From Auanema rhodensis (Eukaryota; Nematoda; Chromadorea; Rhabditida; Rhabditidae), in the NCBI GenBank assembly GCA_964057225.1, contig OZ059900.1:10798501-10862500 (forward strand): DNA of 64,000 nucleotides, in the 5' to 3' direction. Below are positions 1 to 9,790 of the stretch, one piece after another (position 1 is the first letter of the stretch; each line of letters begins with the position of its first letter). The notes below the pieces were generated by a model. The model saw nothing but the letters and a program-made list of their open reading frames with translations, was not told where the DNA came from and ran no database searches. Position numbers and translations under genes: made by a program.

Positions 1-1
1 G

Positions 2-586
2 GAACGTTTAGTAGGTGTAACCAAAGCTTCACTCAAAAAATGTTTCATTCCTAGTCGAATGTCCCTGGATGACTTACACACAGCCATTGTAAAAATAGAA
101 GCTATAATTAATACACGCCCACTCACCCATCCACACCCAGATAATTTAGATACTCTACCCATAAGGCCAATTGACTTTTTAACATCAGCCATAAAGTTTT
201 CATTACCTGAAAACAACGCGGATACTCATATATTTGATATCCATAGCGATATTCAAACGATTCAATCAACAGAGCAAGCGCTAGAAGCGCTTCAATTATC
301 AGAAGACTCAGCATCTAAATTTTGGAAACGATTTCAAGAAGAATATCTAACAAGCTTAAAAGATATATTTAAGCATAAACACCATAGAAAGAATCACACA
401 AACATCTTCCCCCAACCAGATGAAATAGTATTGATACAAAACGACATGTTGCCACGAGGAACATGGAAACTAGGTCGCATCATTGAAACAATCACTAGTT
501 CAGATGGCAACATACGTTCAGCAAAAGTTGCAACAAGCAACGGAAACATAATTATTCGATCCATCAATCAGCTCTATCCACTATAG
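2..586 (+). CDS. pol: BEL/Pao pol, C-terminal fragment (integrase end plus DUF5641-type domain)
   Basis: The frame is open from the window edge (reading ERLVGVTKASLKK) to TAG at 584-586. It holds the end of the retroviral-type integrase core (IINTRPLT) followed by the BEL/Pao-typical tail: a FWKRFQEEYLTSL segment, then VLIQNDMLPRGTWKLGRI and the terminal INQLYPL. This C-terminal block is characteristic of Pao/BEL integrases and separates them from Ty3/gypsy. It is incomplete at the 5' side only because of the window edge. The frame stays open in the same phase after the TAG, leading into the env frame on the far side of Polinton 1. An internal ATG at 59 is not the true start. Confidence 0.88.
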   Translation, partial: ERLVGVTKASLKKCFIPSRMSLDDLHTAIVKIEAIINTRPLTHPHPDNLDTLPIRPIDFLTSAIKFSLPENNADTHIFDIHSDIQTIQSTEQALEALQLSEDSASKFWKRFQEEYLTSLKDIFKHKHHRKNHTNIFPQPDEIVLIQNDMLPRGTWKLGRIIETITSSDGNIRSAKVATSNGNIIIRSINQLYPL

Positions 587-679
587 ATAAGATGCAACAC
601 TAACAGCAACAAAATCATAGAAGACAACTCACACATAGTTCAAGAAAATAATAGCTCAACAGATAGAACCCCACATACT

Positions 680-685
680 GATATT
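680..685. repeat. Target-site duplication of Polinton 1, left copy (gatatt)
   Basis: gatatt lies immediately before the AGTAGAGAGCC terminus and recurs at 16379-16384 right after the other terminus. Six bases is the Polinton/Maverick duplication length. Confidence 0.95.
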
Positions 686-726
686 AGTAGAGAGCCGTGC
701 AAAATTTACTAACCACGCCCCCAAAC

Positions 727-840
727 AGCTGTCAAAAACATACTTTTGGGGGCGTCAGCTGCTAAAAACATACTTTTGGGGAGCGTCAGCTGTCAAAAAC
801 ATATTTTTGAGCGTCAGCTGTTAAAATCATATTTTGGGAT
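727..840 (+). repeat. Subterminal CAGCTG tandem units
   Basis: Four imperfect units of about 30 bp, each beginning CAGCTG and running into (t/c)AAAAACATA(c/t)TTTTG. The same array is present, inverted, at 16240-16340 and at both ends of copy 2. Inference: binding sites for integrase or another terminus-recognition protein. Confidence 0.75.
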
Positions 841-1345
841 CATGGTTCATGGATTTTCCTTTTTTAAATATAAAAGTCATGATTTAAAGCATGATTTTTT
901 TTTTTTTTGATTTTTTTTTTTAAAAATTTTTTTTTTTATAAATCAAATTTAAATATGCTTTTTCAAATGTATGTATATATTTTCAATTATTTTTAAATAT
1001 ATTAAGTAAAAATAAAAATCTTAATTTTAAATATTTAAATTATATTTAAATTTTATATATATATAAATTTTATTTAAACTTTAATTATTTAAATTATATT
1101 TAAATTTTATATATATAAATTATATTTAAACTTTAAATTTTATATATAAATTATATTTAAATTTTAAATATATAAATTTGTTTTTAAATTTTATTTATTT
1201 CTTTATTATATTTATTAATAATGTTTGTTTACTTATTTTGTTTATTTTTTATTGTATTGTGTTTGTACTATTTTATTTGTATTTTTAAAGATCAATAAAA
1301 TTTTTGCATGTAGATAATTTTGTTCACCGTACTTGTTACGGGTAG

Positions 1346-1500
1346 TTCAATGGAACACATATCGAAGGTTAATTCGATAAGAACGATATGAAATACAAAA
1401 TTCAATGGAACACATATCGAAGGTTAATTCGATAAGAACGATATGAAATACCAAAATTTAATGGAACACATATCGAAAGTTAATTCGATAAGAACGACAT
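1346..1500 (+). repeat. Three 55-56-bp iterons with internal TATCGAA/TTCGATA inverted repeat
   Basis: Units begin at about 1346, 1401 and 1457. Each contains TATCGAA-(6 nt)-TTCGATA, followed by AGAACGA(t/c)AT. Degenerate versions follow near 1630 and 1690. Candidate integrase or replication-protein sites. Confidence 0.8.
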
Positions 1501-1686
1501 TAAATTATTAATTTTTGAAATTACAAATTGTTATTAATTATATTTATTCTAACAAGTAAAGGTTTCAAATTATAATAAAAGATTAGTTTTAAACTTTATT
1601 TTACTAATATAACAATACAATAACTAAATAGAGCACACATTGAAGGTAAATACAATAAGATTAACAAACAGTTGCGCTGACCTCAA

Positions 1687-1893
1687 TGAAACGCATAAAG
1701 TTAATTTAATAAGAACTAATAACAAAAATTAATCCGACGGGGACAATAAAAACAGATGTATTCAATAAGCTTATTTATTTTAAAGTTTATCGCAACTGCT
1801 AGTTTTGACAGCTGTACCCAAATCCATGTTACATAACAAATTACAATGCCAACAGCAATGTGTAGACTGATGTATTCATTATATCAAGGTACA
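1687..1893 (+). promoter_or_regulatory. Region between left TIR and polB start
   Basis: About 200 bp of non-coding DNA upstream of the first polB ATG, conserved in copy 2 (39833-40039). No TATA box is obvious. It must hold or adjoin the polB promoter by position only. Confidence 0.35.
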
Positions 1894-4800
1894 ATGGCTG
1901 CTAATAGGTTGTGTCTTTTTGATTATTTGTTTGTAAACTTTTTCTTTTTTTAGTTATAAACGTTTATGTGAAGAGCTAGGATTTGATTATGAAGAAATCA
2001 ATCAGCTCAGGTAATTTAACAATATTTTGAATCTTTATATATATTTTGTTTTTTAGTAAACGTATAAAGTTTACCGAGGCTGGTGGGATCGAGCTCTGTG
2101 AGCCCACATCACCCACTTTTAACAGTGGGCCCTCATCATCAAGGGTTATTGAAGTAATAACCTTGGATGACAGTGATGAGTAAGCGATATTAAAAATTAT
2201 AACAATTAGTTTTTTCTTTTTAAGCGAATGGGATCCTGCTACCCCATCAACCAGTGGAGGACAAGTCGGATATGGAGCGGCATTCAACGATGTCTGTAAA
2301 ATAGAGGTGCGATCTTTTATTTACATATCATTTCATAATATATCTTTTGAAACATGAAATTTTCTCTTGCTCCAATTGCATATTTTGAAAACATTTTGAA
2401 ATTTATTTCTCTTTTTCAATTGCTCTCTCTCTCATCTTTACATTTCATCTCAATCTATATCTTTTTTCAAACAAATTGCAAGTATTTTGAAATTTACATA
2501 TTCATTCTTTTGAACAACATTCATTTTAAAATCTTTACATTTCATCTCACTATCTATCTATCTTTCCTCATCTATCTTTCTTTCAACCAATTTTGAATTC
2601 TTACAAATTATAAATATTTCAAACATTTTGAACTAGTAAAATAATAAAACACAATCTTGACCTTTTCATTTATTTTTTAACATTAACAAATGTTTATAAA
2701 AGTTTTTTCAAAGTTGAAAAAAAAAAAAAAACTTTATATTTAAAAATCAAATGCCATTTATTTTTAAACATTAATAAAAATAATTTAAAGAAAAGTAAAT
2801 TTATAAAAAGTTATAAACAAAAATTATTTATATTTAAACTAAAAGCGTATAACCATTATAAAAAGTGTGTATTATAGTGGTCACACCGACGCATAAAACG
2901 AACTGGTCGGTTCACCAACGTGGTCGTTAGATCGCTCACGTTCCCACATTTGGAAGCCATTGATGAGCCAATGCATGTTGTCATGCCGCGGCTATTTAAT
3001 GAGTTTCTTGATCGGTGCCTTGCTGAAAGTGGTGTGCCAGATAAACAAAAAGCACTATTTTGTTTATCAATAGAGCACCCATCCTTTGAAAAGGGATCCA
3101 TATTTATGGATTTCCGTAGAAGGGAGCATTTGGATGGCGTTGCCATCATGAATGCCATCAGCAAGGTACAGCAATCAAAGCGAGAGGCTGTAATTAGCCA
3201 GGCAATGAACATTGAAATGTATGTGTTTGATGAGAGACCAGTGCAGCCAAGCCTGATGCCTGGTGAAGGTAGAGTTGGTTTCTATTTTGATGCCGAACTC
3301 AAGATACCTGGCACAATTGAGAACACTGATACACATTGCCTGGCTAGAGCAGCAGTTGTGGGAATGTGGAGAGCCGATGAAGAGGCAGCAGAAGATGTTG
3401 TTGAGAAGCGGAGGATTCAAAATCTTCGTCGCAACTACATCTTGTTGCCAAATCAACCACATCATATCAATTTATTGAATAGGTGTGGTATTTCTGTACA
3501 TTTACCAAATTATAATTTGAACCATTTAAATATTATTGCAAGTTGTAATACAGACTATAAGTTTGTAGTATACGCTAGGCCACCTGGACAGCGTATGTAC
3601 GCTATTCAGCGTATCTTTAATGAAACGGCTAGCAAAGTGGTAACACTAGGCTACCGAAATAATCATTATGACTGTATTACAACTTGTAGTAGATCACAGA
3701 TTTTTGATGGTATTATATGCCAACACTGTAAATTATCTTACAAAACAGTGTTGCATAGATGTAAAGCCAAGTGTAAGAAATGCCACACCTTAAAATGTAA
3801 TTCGATGGAAAATGTGGTTGAGAGTAGCATAAGATGTGATAGTTGTAGAGTTTTGTTCAAAACTCGTCAATGCTTTGACAGGCATATTAGAAAAACATGT
3901 CGAATGTTTAAGGTAATTTAAAAAATATATATAAAATTTTACAAGACTAAATTCAGACATGTGAAAACTGTGATCATTATCACAGAGTACGTGCTGATAG
4001 ACCGCACAATTGCAATGAGAAATTTTGCAAAAAGTGTGGGCAAACAAAGCCTGAAGATCATTCTTGTTGTTGGGTACCACCTAACGACAAGAAGAAGGAT
4101 CAGTTAAAAAAGAGGCAAGAAAAATACAAGGTTTGTATTTTACATCTTTACAAGTGTAATGCTTACTTGTTTAAGATTATATTCTATGACTTTGAAACGG
4201 TTGTGTTAAAAAACGGTACAAATGTTCATGAATATGCAGATGAACAATGGCCCAATATGGTTGTGTATAATAAATTTTGTGAAAGTTGTATAGATGCCAA
4301 CTCATGTGAAAAATGCACAACCAAGGAGGGCCATTTTGGGTACCAACAAGGTGATAGTGAATGGTCTGTAACAGATCGTTTCCTTGATTGGTTACTCAAC
4401 TCTGTTGAGAATGATAATGCAATTTTGATTGCGCATAATGGTTCACGCTTTGACATACATTTCTTGGTGTCTAGGCTGATAAACCGTGGTATATATCCTG
4501 ATCCAATTTTAAATGGGACCAAGATTATAAGCATGGTTGTCAAGCCTTTAAGAGGTCAAAAATTTAACCATTTATATTTTAAAGATAGTTATTTATTAGT
4601 GCCTTTACCCTTATCAGCGTTACCCAAGGCATTTGGTGTACCTGATATGAGTAAAGGACAGTTTCCTTACCTCTTTAACCATCCAATAAATTATGGCAAA
4701 GTGTTACCATCTTTACCACCAAAACAGTACTATTGTACTGCTAGAATGAAAGCAGAAGACCTAGCTTCATTCAATATTTGGTATGAAGAGCGTAATCAAA

Positions 4801-7104
4801 GAGCGTTTGATTTTGATGAAGAGCTTTTGGAATATTGTAGGACAGATGTCCGTATTTTAACCAACTGTATGAAAGTTTACATGAAGTTGGCAACCGCCAC
4901 CACTGGCTGGAACCCTGTCATACAATGTATGACATTTGCCAGTTTCTCTTTATTCCAGGCAAGTTTTTTAAAATACAAGCATTTTCAAAACTATTATATT
5001 ACAGTTGAAAATGAACCACATTAAAGAGAACCAAGTGGGTATTCTGCCCGAGACTGGTTATTATGCCGGTCAAAAGCAGAGTATAATAGCCATAAAGTAT
5101 ATAAAATGGCTAGAACAAGGACTGGGCCGCCCATTAATGCATAAGCTTAATGGTGGTGAATTTGCAGTGAGAGTAGATGGTCATCGCTATCTACTCGATG
5201 CTTATGACCCCGTTGCCAATCATGGCTATGAGGTGAGTAATTTGTAATAAATGTGAAAAATGCAAATTTTTGTAGATTAATGGTTGCATTTACCATGGTT
5301 GCCCCCAGTGCACCAACAAGAGCGCTATAGCACCAGGCAGAAATGGTGAAACAATGGAAGAGGTAATTGTGACTTTTTTAATCATTTTAATTTTTAAAAT
5401 TTAGGTTTATGATAAAACCATGAAAAGGCTTGAAGCAATTCAAAGCCAGGGCATTAGTGTTACCACAGTGTGGGAGCACGAAATTAATGCTCAAATTTCG
5501 GCCAATGAAGAAATGGCGAAATTTATGCGTGAAACAAATGTTGTTACACGCTTGGCACCTAGAGATGCCTTTACCGGTGGCCGCACCCAGACATATAAGC
5601 TTTTGGCACAAGCTTCGGATAGATACTCGCTCGAGTATGTGGACTTTTGTTCACTATATCCATATGTCACAGCCTTTGATGCCTACTACCCTGTAGGTAA
5701 TCCCAAAGTTATTACTGAGGGTTTCAAAAGCTTTGAGACATGTTGCCCATACAAGGGGCTAGTAAAATGTGACGTGCTTGCACCCACAAATTTTCTGTAC
5801 CCTGTATTAGGCACACGTATTGGCGGTAAACTAATTTTTACAAACTGCCGCACTTGTGCAGTCAAAAGTAAAAATGTAACATGTGAGCACCAGAATGATG
5901 TAAATGCTAGAAAGCTGCATCTAACTGTGACACATGTTGAGCTCGAGTGTGCCATACAACGTGGCTATAAAGTGCTTAATGTGCATGAGGTGTGGCACTG
6001 GGAAGAATGGCAACAAGGCGGCCTGTTTAAAGAATTTGTACAAAAGTACATAAAAATTAAACAAGAGGCGTCGGGCTGGCCAAAGCCAAACATGACAGAG
6101 GAAGAAAAGGTATGTTTTAATAAAAGTATCACATTAAATAGAATTTTACAGGTGATTTATCTCCAAGAGCACGAGGAGAACACTGGTGTTGCTCTGGAGA
6201 GCAATAAAATTGAAAAGAATGCTGCCATGCGTAGCATTGCCAAACTGCAGCTAAATAGGTTTGTAAACTTTTTAAAACAATACATTACAAATTTGCTTAT
6301 AGTGTCTGGGGTAAAATGGGTCAAAGACCAGATAAAGCCCAAACCAAGATTATTGGTGTTGAGGACCCAGAAATTGGTAGGATCATTACTGATCCTGCAA
6401 GGGAACTCACCGGGTTCAAAATTGTGGATAATGTTGCGTACTGCACAACAGTACCAGAGGATTCACATTTGGCACCACCGCCTTTTACAAATGTAGCTAT
6501 TGCGGCCTATACAACCGCTCATGCAAGGCTACTATTGTATAAGGCAATGGAGAAAATTGGAAAGAATTTGGTGTATACAGGTAATTTTATACTTTGTATT
6601 CAATTTAAACTTACATTATTTAGACACGGATTCTCTAATTTATCAAAGATGCCTAGATGAGCCAGATCCAATTGAGGATATGAAGGGTGAATGGTTAGGT
6701 AAACTAACCTCTGAAATACCCGATGGTTGGTCAATGACCAAGTTTGTGTCACCAGCGGCGAAAGTTTATAGTTATAAACTTGTAAATGCAGCTGGTGATG
6801 TAAAATATGTAACAAAGGCAAAGGGAGTGGTAAGTACGAGCTTTGACTTTTCAAATAATTTTATAATTTTCAGACGTTGGACCACACGGCAGCGTCAGTG
6901 GTAAACTTTGAAAGTATGGAGCGACTGGTTCGCGGACTCGTTATGGATGGAGAAAAATTGGTTTTAAAAACCAATACGACATTGTTAAAGAGGCAACTCG
7001 GTGCCATATCCACAATGGATATGACAAAAAGTACTAGAGTTGTAATGGATAAACTTTGTTATCTACAAGATTATAGTACTTTACCCTACGGTTATTGTGA
7101 ATAA
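1894..7104 (+). CDS. polB: Protein-primed family B DNA polymerase of Polinton 1 (14 exons)
   Basis: Exons: 1894-1907, 1954-2010, 2057-2179, 2225-2306, 2878-3912, 3957-4130, 4176-4958, 5005-5232, 5276-5362, 5405-6109, 6152-6258, 6303-6580, 6624-6829, 6874-7104, giving about 1,369 residues. The N-terminal part ends in a Cys-rich zinc region (3710-4090). The 3'-5' exonuclease motifs follow: FYDFETV, HNGSRFD and YCRTDV. Polymerase motif A is DFCSLYP; motif B is completed across a splice (NS|VWGK); motif C, YTDTDS, is also split by an intron. This enzyme replicates the element from a protein-primed end. Most introns are 42-46 nt and one (4959-5004) is GC-AG. Exon lengths are identical in copy 2 while three introns differ in length, which supports the model. 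The small first four exons and the 571-nt intron 2307-2877 are the least certain. The 45-nt intron 4131-4175 has no stop and could be coding. Confidence 0.9.
2307..2877 (+). other. Long intron of polB (copy 1)
   Basis: A 571-nt AT-rich, pyrimidine-rich stretch between exon 4 (ends ATAGAG) and the 3' splice site attatag before exon 5. It is 563 nt in copy 2. The frame is in phase 0 on both sides. An 80-residue frame inside it is low-complexity and not considered a gene. Confidence 0.6.
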
Positions 7105-7242
7105 TATATTTGAATTTATAAATTTTTATCTTGTATATATTTGTATTTATAAAATTTTATCATTGTACATGTATTTATTTTTAAAAATAGTTGTATTAAT
7201 AAATTTTATTCTTAAATCTTTTAAAGAATTTTATTACATACA

Positions 7243-8577
7243 TTACAAACTGGTATCAATATATGGAGCACGATTGTTGTCAATGGAAAGAATAGAGTCA
7301 TACTCTGCATAAACAATTGCATATAAGCCCTCTTGCGGCGTTTGTTGACCAAATTCCAATTTCAAGGCTACATTACCTTGTCGTATAACATCAAATAACT
7401 CTGACGAATGCACAGTAGGAGAAATATCAAATACAAAAAATGTGAAACCAGCTTTATACATTGCTGGTGTAATACCATTGGATGAATCTGTACGACCAAG
7501 TCCCAAACCTTCCAGCATGTCAATATATGCTGTGGCATAGGAAGATCGCCATTCTAAATTATAAGGACGGGTAGGTATTACCCTATTGTTGAGCGTCAAG
7601 TATATATTTTTCAAATCAAACGGTTTAAAGTTGAATGGCGAATGTTTAAAAGTACCATTATAGGCGTGTGCGCCAACAAGACCTACTACAACACGTTTTG
7701 GTGTGTGAGACGTGAATAATATATTATTAGGTGAATCCAAGCGGCCTCCTTCTATGAAATAAGAGCGCATTTTCACTGATGTCATGGGGTAGTGTATTCG
7801 ATCCTTTGCGAGTTTATCTTCTATAGCCATAGCTAATCCAGCGTTTAGATCAAACTCTTGAATGAGCAAATGTACATCGCTGATATCTACTTTCAAATTT
7901 GGAAACTCCTCCTTTAATGTAGTATCCTTGTTTTCATTATTCCAGCCTAGAGTGTCAATTAAAAAGTTATCACGGTTTGGATATGCAGTTAGCTCCATTT
8001 TTGAATAGTTTACAAACAGTCGCTCTTGATTAAATAGGTCGATACTGACGGGAGCAGCCATCTCACACAATATGCCATTTTTTACAAGTGCTTGACGCGT
8101 TCTAAATCCAGCACTGGATGCATTATCTATATATCTATCAGCATAATAGCCTGATATGGCAAGTTTGCTCTCTTTAACATCGTTGCTATACATTAAAATA
8201 TTCTCGATATATGTTTTATAGGCATGATTCACGGTAGAGTCATACACGCTAACATCACCAATTTTCAAATGATACGAATGTATTAAACTGGCAGCAAATT
8301 GTTGACATGGTGCAAAAACAAGGTTGTCTGGTACTGGATCACCGTTTGTGGTTACAATTTTAAATTTTACATTCAACCAACATCTTCTCAGATTGAGGAA
8401 TGATTTGGAATTTTGAGCTATAACAAATTCCCATGGTCCTTGAGGAAGAAACGTATTTTTCAAAGGGACTTGTACAGTACGAGTAGACTCTACACCTAAT
8501 GCCGACGCTGGTATATCACCATAGTTGATATTAGGTAAAAGGGCTTGTGCTGATTTTGAATCTATCAATTTAGCCAT
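7243..8577 (-). CDS. MCP: Polinton major capsid protein (double jelly-roll)
   Basis: 444 residues in one exon, starting MAKLIDSKSAQALLP. Length and position match the double-jelly-roll major capsid protein of Polintons and adintoviruses. Typical sequence includes FLPQGPWEFVIAQNSKSF..LRRCWLNVKFKIV near the N-terminus and LFNQERLFVNYSKMEL in the middle. It would form the hexon-like trimers of an icosahedral shell. Its ATG abuts the stop of the core-protein gene upstream (…TTTAAATGG), so both are probably on one transcript. It converges with polB; the 138-bp gap is AT-rich. Copy 2 differs by one residue. The assignment rests on length, position and pattern, not on an alignment. Confidence 0.82.
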   Translation of the reverse strand: MAKLIDSKSAQALLPNINYGDIPASALGVESTRTVQVPLKNTFLPQGPWEFVIAQNSKSFLNLRRCWLNVKFKIVTTNGDPVPDNLVFAPCQQFAASLIHSYHLKIGDVSVYDSTVNHAYKTYIENILMYSNDVKESKLAISGYYADRYIDNASSAGFRTRQALVKNGILCEMAAPVSIDLFNQERLFVNYSKMELTAYPNRDNFLIDTLGWNNENKDTTLKEEFPNLKVDISDVHLLIQEFDLNAGLAMAIEDKLAKDRIHYPMTSVKMRSYFIEGGRLDSPNNILFTSHTPKRVVVGLVGAHAYNGTFKHSPFNFKPFDLKNIYLTLNNRVIPTRPYNLEWRSSYATAYIDMLEGLGLGRTDSSNGITPAMYKAGFTFFVFDISPTVHSSELFDVIRQGNVALKLEFGQQTPQEGLYAIVYAEYDSILSIDNNRAPYIDTSL

Positions 8578-9030
8578 TTAAATGTGAAACGACCGCTCAC
8601 GAGTGATGCACAACCGCTTATGAGGTTTTGTGGTTTTGCGTCGTCGCCGTTTGCCCAAGCCGGTAAGATCTCGTATAGCTTGCCGGCCGGCTGTTTTAAG
8701 AGTTTCCTTGATATTATCGCCTTTCAGCACCCCATCGACAATTTCATTACCAGTTTTCAGCAACTGTCCGCCAAGAGGTGAATTTACAACTGGACTTTTG
8801 CTTACAGCACTGGATAAGGCGTTTCTTCCGGCATTGATGAGATTTTGGGCTATAGGTGATTGAATGATGCGTGGTAGAAATGATGCCAAAGTTGCCAAAA
8901 TACCACCCAAACCATGACCCCTCTGCATTCCACGTTGAAACATCATTCCGCTAAATGGGGCGCCACCCATTTGTTGATTTAAAAGTGTTGTCCATTGAAT
9001 AGAGTTGACATCCAAAAGGAGGTGCGGCAT
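8578..9030 (-). CDS. Basic minor virion protein, adenovirus pVI/pX-like
   Basis: 150 residues from the ATG at 9030; an upstream GTG at 9042 is less likely. It has a Gly/Met-rich segment (GMMFQRGMQRGHGLGG), an amphipathic helix-like stretch (ILATLASFLPRIIQ), and a strongly basic C-terminus (GLGKRRRRKTTKPHKR). This layout is typical of the small Polinton/adintovirus core protein encoded next to the capsid gene, compared with adenovirus pVI/pX. Expected role: membrane-active or DNA-binding virion component cut by the element's protease; no canonical adenain site was verified. It is divergent from the protease gene with only 51 bp between start codons. Copy 2 has one K-to-N change. Confidence 0.65.
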   Translation of the reverse strand: MPHLLLDVNSIQWTTLLNQQMGGAPFSGMMFQRGMQRGHGLGGILATLASFLPRIIQSPIAQNLINAGRNALSSAVSKSPVVNSPLGGQLLKTGNEIVDGVLKGDNIKETLKTAGRQAIRDLTGLGKRRRRKTTKPHKRLCITRERSFHI

Positions 9031-9081
9031 ATCGAACCGCACGCGCGCAATACAAAAGTTACACTAGATCATTCTACTAAA

Positions 9082-9537
9082 ATGTATTCGTCTGAAATAG
9101 TATCACTATTGCAATCTGTCCCCAGCACTCGGAAACTATTCCTCGGTGTATATAGCGCTGATACTCTACCCAAAACGCGTCGTAAAAACTTTGCACTTGT
9201 CGTAAATACTGACACACATGATAAGCCAGGCACACATTGGCAGGTCATTTTTGTCCGTAACAAGCAAGCCTATTTTTTCTGTAGCTTGGGATATAAAATG
9301 AACAAGTACATTCAAAATTATCTGGCCAAATATAAAAAGGTAAAAATTAATACTTGCAAACCACAACGTTTAATTGAATACACTTGTGGTGGCTATGTGG
9401 TATTTGTAATACTAATGTTGTCGGCTGGTAATTCATTTGAAAGCATTTGTTCATTTTTTAAACTATTGAAAAATGATGATGTCTTTATTAAAGCGTTTAT
9501 GCATAAAGTATTCGACTATAAATTGGCTACTATATAA
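9082..9537 (+). CDS. PRO: Adenain-like cysteine protease
   Basis: 151 residues from the ATG at 9082; a longer frame back to 8995 would overlap the divergent core-protein gene. The catalytic His is in KPGTHWQVIFV and the nucleophile Cys in EYTCGGYVVFVIL, the pattern of C5/Ulp1-type virion-maturation proteases of Polintons and adenoviruses. The acidic residue expected after the His, in the FF-x-S-x-G strand, is Cys here (YFFCSLG; YFFCCLG in copy 2). So the third triad member is missing or moved. Expected substrates are the capsid and core proteins encoded alongside. Confidence 0.8.
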   Translation: MYSSEIVSLLQSVPSTRKLFLGVYSADTLPKTRRKNFALVVNTDTHDKPGTHWQVIFVRNKQAYFFCSLGYKMNKYIQNYLAKYKKVKINTCKPQRLIEYTCGGYVVFVILMLSAGNSFESICSFFKLLKNDDVFIKAFMHKVFDYKLATI

Positions 9538-9578
9538 GAAATTTGTCATTAATAACCTGCTACATTACGTGGTCAGTT

Positions 9579-9749
9579 ATGAATATTCCTTGTCACTGTG
9601 AATTATGTGTCAAATACACGTTGGAGCAATCTAAACCAGCGCCTTTATACAGGAGAATGTTGAAATGTATTTCAGTGCCATTTATTAAAGGTATAGCATT
9701 GGGATTGGGCTTTTGTACAACACTAGTCATATTATTGCTCATTATATAA
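9579..9749 (+). CDS. Small Cys-containing membrane protein
   Basis: 56 residues from the first ATG; the longer frame at 9543 starts with TTG. An N-terminal Cys cluster (PCHCELCVKY) is followed by a C-terminal hydrophobic segment (IALGLGFCTTLVILLLII) ending at the stop, a tail-anchored arrangement. It lies 41 bp after the protease and is identical in copy 2. No family recognised. By position it could be a virion membrane or egress factor; this is inference. Confidence 0.55.
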   Translation: MNIPCHCELCVKYTLEQSKPAPLYRRMLKCISVPFIKGIALGLGFCTTLVILLLII

Positions 9750-9790
9750 AAGTGGGTTGATTGCGTGTGGTCGTTTTTCATTTTCCTCTA

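Larger units (their letters stand above)
1..685 (+). mobile_element. BEL/Pao LTR retrotransposon, left piece (3' end of pol)
   Basis: This is the part of a BEL/Pao element lying left of Polinton copy 1. It enters from outside the window and carries the end of pol. It stops at the gatatt duplication (680-685) and resumes at 16379. The 5' LTR, gag and most of pol lie outside the window. Confidence 0.85.
686..1686 (+). repeat. Polinton 1 left terminal inverted repeat
   Basis: It mirrors 15416-16378. The outer ~170 bp hold four tandem CAGCTG-headed units; next comes a very AT-rich stretch (~880-1310), then three 55-56-bp iterons. Similarity fades just after the gcgctgacctcaa motif near 1686. The boundary is approximate. 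Confidence 0.9.

Noticed and set aside
1976..2287. 103-residue minus-strand frame over the polB 5' exons (also 40122-40433)
   Set aside because: Antisense shadow: the plus strand shows phased exons with splice borders, and the minus frame reads through introns.
2354..2596. 80-residue Phe/Ile-rich plus-strand frame
   Set aside because: Lies inside the AT-rich long intron and is not preserved in copy 2.
2920..3921. PolB starting at the GTG at 2920
   Set aside because: The frame is open back to a 3' splice site at 2877, and phased upstream exons exist. It also reads past the 5' splice site at 3913.
8995..9081. N-terminal extension of the protease from the ATG at 8995
   Set aside because: It overlaps the start of the divergent core-protein gene and adds no conserved sequence before the protease fold.
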